44,343 nt of DNA, from the NCBI GenBank assembly GCA_026984675.1, contig JALSRQ010000106.1, positions 1-44,343 of the forward strand, written 5' to 3'. The stretch comes from Thermaceae bacterium. GTDB taxonomy: Bacteria > Deinococcota > Deinococci > Deinococcales > Marinithermaceae. Position numbers and translations under genes: made by a program. Shown one piece after another: positions 1 through 9,705 of this stretch (positions are counted from its first letter, which is position 1; each line of letters starts with the position of its first letter). The notes under the pieces are model-generated. The model made no database searches and had not been told where the DNA came from. It saw only the letters and a program-made list of their open reading frames with translations.

Positions 1-1
1 C

Positions 2-817
2 TACCCCGACCCCGGGTACGCCGAACTCCGTGCCCGCTTGGGCGGGCTCGAGCGGGTCGCGGTGGGGGCCGGAGCCAGCGAGCTCATCCACCGCCTGGTG
101 GCGGTGTCCCGGGGACCGGTGGCGGTCTTCTGCCCCGGCTTCGGCGAGTACGCCCACGCCGCCCGGGTGCGGGGCCGGAGGGTGATCGCCGCCCGGGACG
201 AGGAGGCGTTCCTGGGCGCCATGCGGAGGAGCGGGCTGGGGTTCCTGGCGAGCCCCAACAACCCCGACGGCCGGGTCTTTTCGCCGGCCTTTTTGGAGGC
301 GGCGGCGGGGGTGGGGGGGCGGCTCGTTTTGGACCTCGCCTACGCGCCCCTCTCCGAGGCCCCCGTCTTCGTGCCGGAGGGCGCGGTCCGGCTCTATTCC
401 CCCAACAAGGCCTTCGCCCTGCCCGGGGTGCGGGCGGGGTACGCGGTCTTCCCCGAGCCCGCCCTGGCGGCCAGGGTGCGCGCGCTGGCCCCCTCCTGGG
501 TGCTCTCCGCCCCCGGGGAGGCGTTCCTGCGCCGGGCGGCGGGGGGGGAGGCCCAGGCCTGGCTTTCCGCCACCCGGCCCCGGCTCTTCGCCTGGCGGCG
601 CGCCCTGGCCGAGGGCCTGGCCCGCCGGGGCTTCGCGGTCGTCGAGGGGCGGGCGAACTTCCTGATGGCGCGGCTCGGCAGGGCGGGGATGGCCAAGCTC
701 CGGGAGGCCGGGGTCTGGGTGCGGCCGCTCGCCGACAAGGGCCTTCCCGACTGGGCCCGCCTCTCCGCCCAGGGGCCGAAGCGGCGGCGGAGGCTTTGGG
801 AGGCGCTCGATGGCTAG
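2..817 (+). CDS. CobD/CobC-like aminotransferase (threonine-phosphate decarboxylase family), 5' end missing
   Basis: PLP enzyme of fold type I. In cobalamin synthesis this family makes the aminopropanol phosphate arm from threonine phosphate. The reading frame is open to the window edge and begins inside the conserved YPDPGYAELR segment, so the N-terminus lies outside the window. Visible motifs are GAGASELI, the substrate-loop SPNNPDG, and SPNKAFALPGVRAGY, whose Lys is the expected PLP Schiff-base residue. The stop codon lies inside the next gene (8-nt overlap with cobQ-cobU), indicating translational coupling. The cob context makes CobD/CobC much more likely than histidinol-phosphate aminotransferase, a close relative. 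Confidence 0.85.
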   Translation, partial: YPDPGYAELRARLGGLERVAVGAGASELIHRLVAVSRGPVAVFCPGFGEYAHAARVRGRRVIAARDEEAFLGAMRRSGLGFLASPNNPDGRVFSPAFLEAAAGVGGRLVLDLAYAPLSEAPVFVPEGAVRLYSPNKAFALPGVRAGYAVFPEPALAARVRALAPSWVLSAPGEAFLRRAAGGEAQAWLSATRPRLFAWRRALAEGLARRGFAVVEGRANFLMARLGRAGMAKLREAGVWVRPLADKGLPDWARLSAQGPKRRRRLWEALDG

Positions 818-2795
818 GGCGATCGCCGTTCTCGGAACCGGTTCGGGGGTGGGCAAGAGCCTCCTGGTGACCGCGCTCGCCCGCTACTTCGCCCGGCGGG
901 GGCTGCGGGTCGCGCCGTTTAAGGGCCAGAACATGTCGAACCACGCCCGGGTGGCCGAAGGCGGCGAGATCGGCGCCGCCCAGTACTACCAGGCGCTGGC
1001 CGCCGGGGTGGCGCCCGAGGTTCGGATGAACCCGGTGCTGCTGAAGCCCGAGGCCGAGACCCGGAGCCAGGTGGTGGTGCTCGGCCGGGCCCGGCCCGAG
1101 CTCGCCCGGGTGCCCTGGAGGGAGCGCGCCGGTCACCTCTGGCCCCCCGTCGAGGCGAGCCTGAGGAGCCTTTTGGACGGGTTCGACCTGGTGCTGATCG
1201 AGGGGGCCGGCAGCCCGGCCGAGCCGAACCTGCAAGGCAGCGACGTCACCAACCTGCGGGTGGTCCGGGCCGCCGACGCCGCCGCGATCCTGGTGGCCGA
1301 CATCGACAAGGGCGGGGCCTTCGCCGCCCTTTTGGGCACCCACGCCCTGCTCCCCGAGGCCGACCGCTCCCGGCTGGTCGCCTTCGTCCTCAACAAGTTT
1401 CGCGGCGACCCCGCCCTCCTCGACCCGGCCCCCACCGACCTCTGGCGGCGTACCGGGATGGCCCCGCTGGGGGTGGTTCCCCTCCTCGCCCACCGGCTTC
1501 CCGACGAGGACGCCCCCCGCCTCGGCTCCCTTCCGCCCGGGGGCGGGCGGCGGGTGGGGGTGGTGCGCTACCCCTTCGCCGCCAACCTCGACGAGTTCGG
1601 GCCCCTCTACGAGCTCGCCGGCTTCCGCTGGGTCGAGGCCCCGGGGGACCTCGACGACCTCGACCTTCTGATCCTCCCCGGGGCCAAGAACGTCGCCGCC
1701 GCGCTCGACGCCCTGCGGGCCGGCGGGCTCGACCGGGCGGTGGCCGCCTTCGCCGGCGCCGGCCGGCCGGTGATCGGGGTCTGCGGCGGCCTCGAGCTCC
1801 TCGGCGAGGCCATCGCCGACCCCGACGGGGTCGAGTTTGGAGGGGTGCGGCGGGGGCTCGGCCTGCTCCCCCTGGCGACCCGCCTCGTTCCCGAGAAGCG
1901 GGTGCGCCGCCGGGCGGTTCGCTTCCGCCGGCTGGCGCCGCCCTTCGAGGCGCTCGCGGGGGTTCGGGCGGTCGGCTACGAGATCCACCACGGCCAAAGC
2001 CGGCCCACCGGAGAGGTTCTAACGGCCCTGCCCGAGGGCCTCGGCTACCAGAAGGGGAACGTCCTCGGGGTCTACCTCCACGGCCTCTTCGAGGACCCGG
2101 CGGTCCAGCGGGCCCTCTTCGGCCGGACCGCCACCGGGCTGGAGGCCACCTTCGACGCCCTCGCCGAGGCCGTGGGGGAACACCTCGACGAGGGGTTCCT
2201 GATGGCGATGGTGGAGCGGGGCCCGGCCGCCCGGCGGGCGCCTCCGGGGGCGGTCTACTTCCTGCTCGGGGGGGCCCGGAGCGGCAAGAGCCGGGGGGCG
2301 CTCCGGCTGGCCCGGCGGCTTGGCGGCGACGCGGTCACCTTCGTCGCCACCGCCCGGGCCACCGACCCCGAGATGGAAGCGCGGATCGCCCGGCACCGGG
2401 CCGACCGGCCGGAGGCCTGGCGGCTGGTCGAGGCCCCCCGGGGCTTCGGCCGGGCGGTGGCCGAGGCCGCGACCCCGGTGGTGGTCCTCGACTGCCTGGC
2501 GGTGGGGCTCGCCAACGCCCTGGTGGAGGAGGGAGAGGCCGCCGCCCTGGCCGAGCTCGCCGAGTTGGTCGCCGCCCTCGGCCGGCGGGGGCGAACCGCG
2601 ATCGTGGTCAGCAACGAGGTGGGGATGGGGGTGGTGCCCCCGAGCCCCCTCGGCCGCCGCTTCCGCGATCTCCTGGGCGGGGCCAACCAACGCCTGGCCG
2701 GGCTCGCCGACGCCGTCTACCTCTTCGTCGCCGGCCAGGCGGTGCGGTTGAAAGGAGGACAGGATGTTCAAGTTTTCGATTCGACCGGTGGATGA
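810..2795 (+). CDS. CobQ-CobU fusion: cobyric acid synthase / adenosylcobinamide kinase-guanylyltransferase
   Basis: Two cobalamin enzymes in one 661-residue chain. Residues 1-470 are CobQ/CbiP, which amidates side chains of adenosylcobyrinate a,c-diamide: P-loop GTGSGVGKS near residue 9, substrate segment KGQNMSNHA, class I amidotransferase Cys325 in GVCGGLELLG, and YLHGLF with His424. After a roughly 10-residue Ala/Pro/Arg-rich linker, residues 480-661 are CobU, which phosphorylates adenosylcobinamide and attaches GMP: P-loop GGARSGKS at 487-494, and a VVSNEVGMGVVP segment. No frameshift or internal stop separates the halves, and I see no well-placed ribosome site that would start CobU alone. 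The 3' end overlaps cobT by 32 nt. Each half is near the normal length of the separate enzyme, so both are probably active. Confidence 0.93.
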   Translation: MARAIAVLGTGSGVGKSLLVTALARYFARRGLRVAPFKGQNMSNHARVAEGGEIGAAQYYQALAAGVAPEVRMNPVLLKPEAETRSQVVVLGRARPELARVPWRERAGHLWPPVEASLRSLLDGFDLVLIEGAGSPAEPNLQGSDVTNLRVVRAADAAAILVADIDKGGAFAALLGTHALLPEADRSRLVAFVLNKFRGDPALLDPAPTDLWRRTGMAPLGVVPLLAHRLPDEDAPRLGSLPPGGGRRVGVVRYPFAANLDEFGPLYELAGFRWVEAPGDLDDLDLLILPGAKNVAAALDALRAGGLDRAVAAFAGAGRPVIGVCGGLELLGEAIADPDGVEFGGVRRGLGLLPLATRLVPEKRVRRRAVRFRRLAPPFEALAGVRAVGYEIHHGQSRPTGEVLTALPEGLGYQKGNVLGVYLHGLFEDPAVQRALFGRTATGLEATFDALAEAVGEHLDEGFLMAMVERGPAARRAPPGAVYFLLGGARSGKSRGALRLARRLGGDAVTFVATARATDPEMEARIARHRADRPEAWRLVEAPRGFGRAVAEAATPVVVLDCLAVGLANALVEEGEAAALAELAELVAALGRRGRTAIVVSNEVGMGVVPPSPLGRRFRDLLGGANQRLAGLADAVYLFVAGQAVRLKGGQDVQVFDSTGG

Positions 2796-3819
2796 GGCGT
2801 CCTATGCCCGGGCCTGGGCCCGGCTCGACCGGCTGACCAAGCCGCCCCGCTCGCTGGGGCGGCTGGAGGCGCTGGCGGCCCAGATCGCCGCGATCCAGGG
2901 GACCGACCGCCCCGCGCTGGGCCCGGGGGCGGTGGTGGTGGCCGCCGCCGACCACGGGGTGACCGCCGAGGGGGTCTCCGCCTACCCCGCCGAGGTCACC
3001 CACCAGATGGTCCAGAACTTCCTGGCCGGCGGCGCCGCCATCAACCAGATCGCGGCCGCGGCGAACGCCCGGGTCTACGTTCTCGACGTGGGAGTCCGGG
3101 GACCGGAGTTTCCCGAGGCGGCGGGGTTGATCCGGGCCCGCGTCCGCCCCGGCACCGGGAACATCGCCCGCGAGCCGGCGATGACCCGGGACCAGGCCGC
3201 GGCCGCCCTCGAGGCCGGCCGCGCCGCCGGCCGCCGGGCGGTCGAGGCCGGCGCCACCCTGCTCGCCGCCGGCGACATGGGGATCGGCAACACCACCGCC
3301 GCGGCCGCCCTCACCGCCGCCCTGCTGGGCCTCCCCCCCGAGGCGGTGACCGGCCGGGGCACCGGGGTGGACGAGGCCGGCTACCGGCGGAAGCTGGCGG
3401 CGGTGGGGCGGGCGCTCCGCCGGGCCGAGAACCGGCTGGGCCGGCTGGTCGAGGCCGATCCCCTCGCGGTCGCCGCCGAACTCGGCGGGCTCGAGCTCCT
3501 CGCCGCCGCCGGGGTCCTTCTGGCCGGGGCCGAGGCCGGGGTGCCGGTGGTCACCGACGGCTTCCCGGTCACCGCCGGGGCGCTTCTTGCGGTGCGGCTG
3601 GCCCCCGAACTCCGGGACTACCTCTTCGCCGGGCACCGCTCGGTCGAGCCCGGCCACGCCCGCCAGCTCGAGGCCCTCGACCTCTTCCCGGTCCTCGACC
3701 TGGGGCTCCGCCTCGGCGAGGGGACCGGGGCGGTGCTGGCCTTCCCCGTCCTCCGGGCCGCCGCGGCGGTGCTGGCGGGGATGGCGACCTTCGACGAGGC
3801 GGGGGTCAGCGAGGGCTAG
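2764..3819 (+). CDS. cobT: Nicotinate-nucleotide:dimethylbenzimidazole phosphoribosyltransferase
   Basis: Makes alpha-ribazole phosphate, the lower-ligand precursor of cobalamin, from nicotinate mononucleotide and dimethylbenzimidazole. At 351 residues it is full length. Family signatures are GDMGIGNTTAAAALTAALL, TDGFPVTAGAL, GHRSVEPGH, and the C-terminal GEGTGA with the catalytic Glu (about residue 319). The ATG has a strong AAAGGAGG ribosome site at 2751-2758 inside the end of cobQ-cobU. Its stop shares the tetranucleotide CTAG with the stop of the convergent dehydrogenase gene, leaving no room for a terminator between the two converging units. Confidence 0.96.
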   Translation: MFKFSIRPVDEASYARAWARLDRLTKPPRSLGRLEALAAQIAAIQGTDRPALGPGAVVVAAADHGVTAEGVSAYPAEVTHQMVQNFLAGGAAINQIAAAANARVYVLDVGVRGPEFPEAAGLIRARVRPGTGNIAREPAMTRDQAAAALEAGRAAGRRAVEAGATLLAAGDMGIGNTTAAAALTAALLGLPPEAVTGRGTGVDEAGYRRKLAAVGRALRRAENRLGRLVEADPLAVAAELGGLELLAAAGVLLAGAEAGVPVVTDGFPVTAGALLAVRLAPELRDYLFAGHRSVEPGHARQLEALDLFPVLDLGLRLGEGTGAVLAFPVLRAAAAVLAGMATFDEAGVSEG

Positions 3820-4847
3820 CGCTGGGGCTCGATGATCACCTTCATCGAGTCGCCGCCGGCGGCGGTGAGCCGGAACCCCTCCTGGGTCTCGGCCAGGGGG
3901 AGCCGGTGGGTGATGAGGTCGGCGACCGGCACCCGCCGGGCCCGGATCAGCTCCAGCGCCTCCCGGAGGTCGCGGGGGGCGGCGGCGTAGGTGGAGACCA
4001 GCCGCACCTGCTTCTTCCAGAAGGGGAAGGCCTCGAACCCCACCTCGACCCCCGGGGCCATGATGCCGTAGAGGAGGATCGTGCCCCCTTTTCGAACGGT
4101 CTTCAACGCCTGGTCGAAGAGCACCCGGGCGCCGGCGGTGGGGATCACGTAGTCGGCTCCCTCGCCCCCGGTCGCCTCCAGCACCCGCTCGACCACGTCC
4201 TCGCGGCCGGCGTGGATCGTCACCTCGGCCCCCGAGCGCCGGGCCAGCTCGAGGCGGAACTCGTTCAGGTCGGTGGCGAGGATCCGCCCGGCCCCCAGCG
4301 CCCTCGCGGTCCGGATCACCAGCTGACCGGAGAGCCCGCTCCCCAGCACCAGCACCGTCCGCGCCGGCTCAAACCCCATCACCCGCAGACCCCGAACCAC
4401 GCAGCCGAGCGGCTCGGTGAAGCTGCCCTCCTCGTAGGTGACCGTGTCGGGGAGCTTCAGCATCCCCCCGGCCTCGATGTTGATCGCCGGCACCCGCACG
4501 TACTCGGCGAAGCCCCCGGGGTCGTAGGTGGTCTTGCCGAGCAACTCGCAGAGCGTCTCCTGGCCCCGCTGGCAGTACTGGCAGCGGCCGCAGGGCACGT
4601 GATGGGTGGCGGTGACCCGGTCGCCGACGGAAAAGCCCTTCACCCCCTCGCCGAGCTCGACGATCTCGCCGGCGATCTCGTGGCCCAGGACGATCGGCGC
4701 CTTCTTGATGCGGTACCACTCCATCACGTCGGAGCCGCAGATGCCGCTGGCGTGGATTTTGATCAGGGCCTCGCCGGGGCCGATCCGGGGCCGGGGAAGC
4801 TCCTCGAGGCGGACGTCCCGGTTGTTGTAGTACATGGCGACGCGCAT
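3816..4847 (-). CDS. Zinc-dependent medium-chain alcohol/polyol dehydrogenase
   Basis: Oxidoreductase of the threonine/sorbitol dehydrogenase family, 343 residues. Catalytic zinc ligands are visible as Cys37 (GICGSD) and His56 in GHE; the structural zinc site is Cys86, 89, 92 and 100 (PCGRCQYCQRGQETLC). A Rossmann motif VLGSGLSGQLVIRTA follows. The start is the ATG at 4847, preceded by GGAGG; the upstream TTG in frame is less likely. It is the last gene of the Lsr/Mtn block, separated from lsrF by a strong hairpin. Inference: it may reduce the aldehyde released when methylthioribulose or 5-deoxyribulose phosphate is cleaved, or oxidise a polyol feeding the block. Substrate cannot be read from sequence. 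Confidence 0.9.
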   Translation of the reverse strand: MRVAMYYNNRDVRLEELPRPRIGPGEALIKIHASGICGSDVMEWYRIKKAPIVLGHEIAGEIVELGEGVKGFSVGDRVTATHHVPCGRCQYCQRGQETLCELLGKTTYDPGGFAEYVRVPAINIEAGGMLKLPDTVTYEEGSFTEPLGCVVRGLRVMGFEPARTVLVLGSGLSGQLVIRTARALGAGRILATDLNEFRLELARRSGAEVTIHAGREDVVERVLEATGGEGADYVIPTAGARVLFDQALKTVRKGGTILLYGIMAPGVEVGFEAFPFWKKQVRLVSTYAAAPRDLREALELIRARRVPVADLITHRLPLAETQEGFRLTAAGGDSMKVIIEPQR

Positions 4848-4864
4848 GGCGGCCTCCAAGAAGG

Positions 4865-4889
4865 GACCGGGGGCCTTCGGCCCCCGGTC
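4865..4889 (-). terminator. Hairpin between lsrF and the alcohol dehydrogenase
   Basis: Perfect 11-bp stem GACCGGGGGCC / GGCCCCCGGTC with a 3-base loop. Read on the minus strand it follows the lsrF stop by a few bases and is followed by CCCTTCTT, then the dehydrogenase ribosome site. The weak T-run suggests an attenuator or mRNA-stabilising stem rather than a complete terminator. Confidence 0.6.
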
Positions 4890-4892
4890 TGC

Positions 4893-5708
4893 TCACGACT
4901 TCGCCTTGAGCTCCTGGTAGTAGGCGTAGGCGTCCTCGACGGTGCCGTCCTCGTGGACCAGCTTGGCCAGGGCCCGCATCATCGCCACCGGGTTCTCCGC
5001 CTGGAAGACGTTCCGGCCCATGTCCACCCCGATGGCCCCGGCGTCGAGGGCGTTTCGGGCCATTTGGAGGGCCTCCTTCTCGGGGAGCTTCTTGCCGCCG
5101 GCGATCACCACCGGCACCAGGCTGGTGTCCACCACCCGCTCGAAGTTCTCGCAGTAGTAGGTCTTGACCAGCCGGGCCCCGAGCTCGCCGACCATCCGGG
5201 TGGCCAGGCTGAGGTAGCGGGCGTCGCGGTTCAGCCCCCGGCCCACCGCCACCACCCCGAGCATGGGGATGCCGTAGCGCTCGGCCTGGTCCACCGCCTT
5301 GGAGAAGGCCAGGATCGTGTCCCGCTCGCTGGTGGGGGTGCCGACCATCACCGAGAAGGCGACGAAGGCGGCGTTCAGGCGCACCGCCTCCTCGATCTCG
5401 ACGGCCAGCCCCTCGTGGAGGAGGTCCTCGTTCAGGATGCTGGTGCCGCTGGAAATCCGGAGCGAGATCGGTTTTTTGAGCCAGGGGTCGACCGCGTTCC
5501 GGAGCGCCCCCCGGGTCAGCATCAACGCGTCGGCGTAGTCGATCGCCGGGTGGATCGCCCGGGCCATGTCCTCCAGGCCGGTGGTCGGTCCCATGAAGTA
5601 GCCGTGGTCGACCGCGAAGAAGATCGTCCGGCCGCTTTGCCGGTTGAAGACGCTCAGGTACCGGTTCTTCATCCCCCAGTCCATGTGGGGGTCGTGGGGT
5701 TTGGTCAT
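4893..5708 (-). CDS. lsrF: LsrF: 3-hydroxy-5-phosphonooxypentane-2,4-dione thiolase
   Basis: Last step of AI-2 breakdown in enteric bacteria: transfers an acetyl group from the phospho-pentanedione to CoA, giving DHAP and acetyl-CoA. It is a class I aldolase-fold protein of 271 residues. It resembles E. coli LsrF along its whole length as I recall it: LDWGM/MDWGM near the N-terminus, AVDHGYFMGPTTGLE, LTRGALR, the Schiff-base Lys (about 182) in VKTYY, VIAGGKKLPE and GVDMGRNVFQ. Its ATG overlaps the epimerase stop as ATGA. This relatedness, with LsrB and LsrK nearby, makes a general fructose-bisphosphate aldolase unlikely. It might also cleave methylthioribulose-1-phosphate, since no second aldolase is present. 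Confidence 0.93.
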   Translation of the reverse strand: MTKPHDPHMDWGMKNRYLSVFNRQSGRTIFFAVDHGYFMGPTTGLEDMARAIHPAIDYADALMLTRGALRNAVDPWLKKPISLRISSGTSILNEDLLHEGLAVEIEEAVRLNAAFVAFSVMVGTPTSERDTILAFSKAVDQAERYGIPMLGVVAVGRGLNRDARYLSLATRMVGELGARLVKTYYCENFERVVDTSLVPVVIAGGKKLPEKEALQMARNALDAGAIGVDMGRNVFQAENPVAMMRALAKLVHEDGTVEDAYAYYQELKAKS

Positions 5709-6364
5709 GCTTCCTTTCCCTCCAAGATCGTGTGGAACTCCTTCAGGTTTTCCCTAGGGCCCGGCGCCTTCATCACCGCCGAACCCGAGACCGCGAAGTC
5801 GGCGACCTCGGCGATCGCCGCCAGGTTGGAGCGCTTCACCCCGCCGTCGATCCCAACCGCCACCTCCTTTCGGCCGAGCTCCGCCAGCTTCCCCCTGAGC
5901 CGCCTGGCCTTTTCCAGCACGGCGGGGACGAAGGCGGCGCCGGGGAAGCCGGGGTCCACCGCCACCAGCAGGACGTGCTCGACCACCCCGATCACCCCCA
6001 TGGCGCCGCTCAGGTGGCTCCCCGGCAGGAGCGCCACCCCCGGCCGCGCCCCCGCCCGGCGGACCTCCTCCAGGGCCCGGTGGAGGTGGGGGGTGGCCTC
6101 GGCGTGGACGGTGATCCGGTCGGCCCCCTCGTAGGCGGCGACGTGCCGCTCGGGCTCGCGCACCATCAGGTGGACCTCGAGGGGCAACTCGGCGACCCGC
6201 CGGAGGGCAGCGAAGAGCTCGGCCCCGCCCATCAACTTGGGGACGAAGACCCCGTCCATCACATCGAAGTGGAGCCGCCTGGCGCCGGCCTCGGCGAGCT
6301 CGGCCACCGCCTCGGCGAGCCGGGCGAGGTCGGCGGCCTGCACCCCCACCGAGAGCTCAGGCAA
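5705..6364 (-). CDS. Ribulose-phosphate 3-epimerase family protein, LsrE-like
   Basis: TIM-barrel epimerase family, 219 residues. The family's metal-binding and catalytic residues are present: HFDVMDG (His and Asp), EVHLMV (His) and GIDGG (Asp), plus the PGF phosphate loop. Start is a TTG with GGAGG 7 bases upstream, overlapping the mtnK stop by 8 nt. Salmonella lsr operons carry an epimerase-like gene (lsrE), so its place beside lsrF fits. It may epimerise a ketopentose phosphate or phospho-AI-2 intermediate. A housekeeping Rpe role is less likely because it is embedded in this operon. Confidence 0.85.
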   Translation of the reverse strand: MPELSVGVQAADLARLAEAVAELAEAGARRLHFDVMDGVFVPKLMGGAELFAALRRVAELPLEVHLMVREPERHVAAYEGADRITVHAEATPHLHRALEEVRRAGARPGVALLPGSHLSGAMGVIGVVEHVLLVAVDPGFPGAAFVPAVLEKARRLRGKLAELGRKEVAVGIDGGVKRSNLAAIAEVADFAVSGSAVMKAPGPRENLKEFHTILEGKEA

Positions 6365-7618
6365 GGGCGGCCTCCGTCTCCTCTCGAACCACGTCGAGCA
6401 TGGCGTCGATGTCCCGGATTCCCTCCATCTCCTTGACCCAGCGCCGGCCCACCCGGATCGCGAAGCGCTCGGCCACCGCCCGCTTTTCGGGATCCTCGAT
6501 GCTGGAGATGTCCCACACGCTGACGATCCCCATCATCCTCCGCAGGGCCTTGGTGCCGGCGGTGCCCACCACGTCCTGGAAGATTCGGTCGAGGTAGTGC
6601 CGCCGGAAGCGGGCGAAGTCGGCCTCGCCGCCGGGGTAGTCCCAGTAGCCCTGGGGGGCGAGCTCGCCCCGGTCCCCCTCGGCGACCCAGAGCGCTTCGA
6701 ACTTTTCCGCGAACTTGGTCCAGACCTCGCGCATCGTCGCCAGCAGCCAGCCCTGGTAGTCGGCCCGGAGGGCGGGGTCCTCGGTGTGGGCGAAGTGGGC
6801 GGCGTAGTTCAGCATCAGGTTCTGGATCACCGCCGCCACGTCGTAGCCCGCCGGCCCCACGAAGGCGAACTCGGGATCGATGACCCGGGTCTCCTCCTGG
6901 TTGATCATGATCGAGCCGGTGTGGAGGTCGGCGTGGATCAGCGACTGGGCGTGGGTCATGTACCCCTCCTTGAGCCAGGTCACCCGCTCCTTGAGCTCCC
7001 CGTCCTTGCGCACCTCCTGCACCAGGTCGTCGACCAAGGGGTTCCAGTTGTTCTCGGGGGCGTCCATCAGCGGATGGGAGTAGACGAAGTCCTCCTGGAG
7101 CTTCCTCAGCTCGGGGTTCATGAACCGCTCGGTGAGGGCCTTCTTCTCGGTGGCCGGGAGGTAGAGGTCGGAGGTGTAGAAGAGGGTGCGGGCCAGGAAG
7201 GTGCTGATCTGCTCGGCGAAGTTCGGGAACTTGACCCGCCGGACCAGGGGTTTTCGCATGATCTCGTGGCGGTTTAAGTTCTCCATCACGAGAAGCGACA
7301 TCTCGTAGTCGTGGTCGTAGACCTCGGGGACCAGGCCGGGGGCGTGGCGGTTATAGAGCAAAAGCGCCTCGGTCTCGTAGACCACCCGCTCGCGGGTCAG
7401 CGGCCAGCTCTCCCCCACCACCCGGAGGTAGGGGAGGGCCTGCTTGACCACCACGGTGTGCCTGGGGTCCTGCTCGCTCTCGACCACGAAGACGAGGTTT
7501 AGGTTGCCGTCGCCAACCTCCCGGACCCGGTAGGTCTCGTCCGGGGGCAGGCGGTCGTTCATCGCTTCCCTCGTCTGCAGGTAGTCGAGCAGGGTCTCGG
7601 GGGTGAGCGGCCGGTAGC

Positions 7619-7622
<4 letters not shown>
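6357..7622 (-). CDS. mtnK: 5-methylthioribose kinase
   Basis: Phosphorylates 5-methylthioribose (and often 5-deoxyribose) at C1 with ATP. The 421-residue chain has an aminoglycoside-phosphotransferase-like fold and MtnK signatures: EIGDGNLN-type loop (EVGDGNLNLVF), VKQALPYLRVVGESWPLT, the catalytic HADLHTGSI, and the metal-binding DPEFAFVGP. The ATG overlaps the mtnA stop as ATGA. Pairing with mtnA and an ABC importer indicates uptake-linked use of a 5-deoxypentose rather than only internal methionine salvage. No MtnB/C/D/E genes are in the window, so the methionine-salvage branch is either elsewhere or absent. Confidence 0.94.
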
Positions 7623-8736
<1,114 letters not shown>

Positions 8737-8737
<1 letters not shown>

Positions 8738-9693
8738 CAGCTTTCCTTCTTTCCCGCGAAGACGATGTTGAACACCAGCGCGGCGAAGAGGATCACGCCG
8801 GTGATCAGGGTCTTGGCGTAGATGTTGACCGAGACCTGGTCGAGGCCGTTCCGGAGCACCCCCAGGATCAGGAGCCCGACCACCGTCTGGGGGATGCCGC
8901 CGACCCCGCCGAAGAGCGAGGTGCCCCCCAGCACCACGGCCCCGATGGCGTCGATCAGCATGCCGTCGAAGGCGGTGGGGGTGGCGCTCCCCAGCCGGCC
9001 GATCCCCACCACCCCGGCGAAGCCCGCGGTGAGGGCGGCGATGACCATCACCAGGGTGATCACCCGGCGGGTATGGACCCCGGCGAGCTCGGCGGCCCGG
9101 GCGTTGGCCCCGGTCATGTAGACGTAGCGCCCGAACCGGGTGTAGCGGAGCACCAGGTGGCCGGCGAGGAGGGTGAGGGCGGCGACGATCACCAGCCACT
9201 TGACCCCGAGGACCCGGCCGCTGCCCAGGGTCTTGGAAAGCGGCGGCAGATCGAAGAGGATCCGCCCACGGGTGAGGTAGAGGCTGAGGCCGGAGGCGAT
9301 CAACGACATCGCCAGGGTGGTCATGAACGAGGGGATCCCCAGGTAGGCGGTCCCCACCCCGCTGATCCACCCCAGCGCCGAGGCCACCAGGAGGGCCACG
9401 ACGATCGGCCAGGGCTGGGGCAGGTGGCCGGCGGTGGCGAAGGCGGCCACCACCCCCGCCAGGGTGGCCATGTAGGAAACCGAGAGGTCGATCTGGGCGG
9501 TGAGCAGGACGAAGGTGATGCCGGTGCCCATGATCGCGAGCAGGGCGACCTGGTTCAGGATGTTGGCGAAGTTGTTCAGGGTGAAGAAGCTGTCGGAGTA
9601 AACGGCGAAGAAGGCGATCAGCGCGAGCAGCGTCCAGACCGGGGCGAGCTCGCGGGCCTTGGCCCAGAGGCGTTGGGTGGGTTTCTCGGTCAT
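8737..9693 (-). CDS. Sugar ABC transporter permease, RbsC family (second importer)
   Basis: Inner-membrane channel subunit, 318 residues with about 8-10 hydrophobic segments. RbsC-type motifs include GITFVLLTAQIDLSV near the N-terminus and GAVVLGGTSLFGGVG in the C-terminal half. Only one permease gene accompanies this ATPase and binding protein, so it probably works as a homodimer, unlike the two-permease Lsr transporter. It lies 12 bp downstream of the ATPase gene. Substrate is inferred from the adjoining mtnA-mtnK to be 5-methylthioribose or a related deoxypentose. Confidence 0.9.
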
Positions 9694-9705
9694 CGGGTAC
9701 CTCGG

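Noticed and set aside
4893-5708. Fructose-bisphosphate aldolase call for the lsrF gene
   Set aside because: Specific matches to LsrF throughout and the Lsr gene context favour the thiolase.
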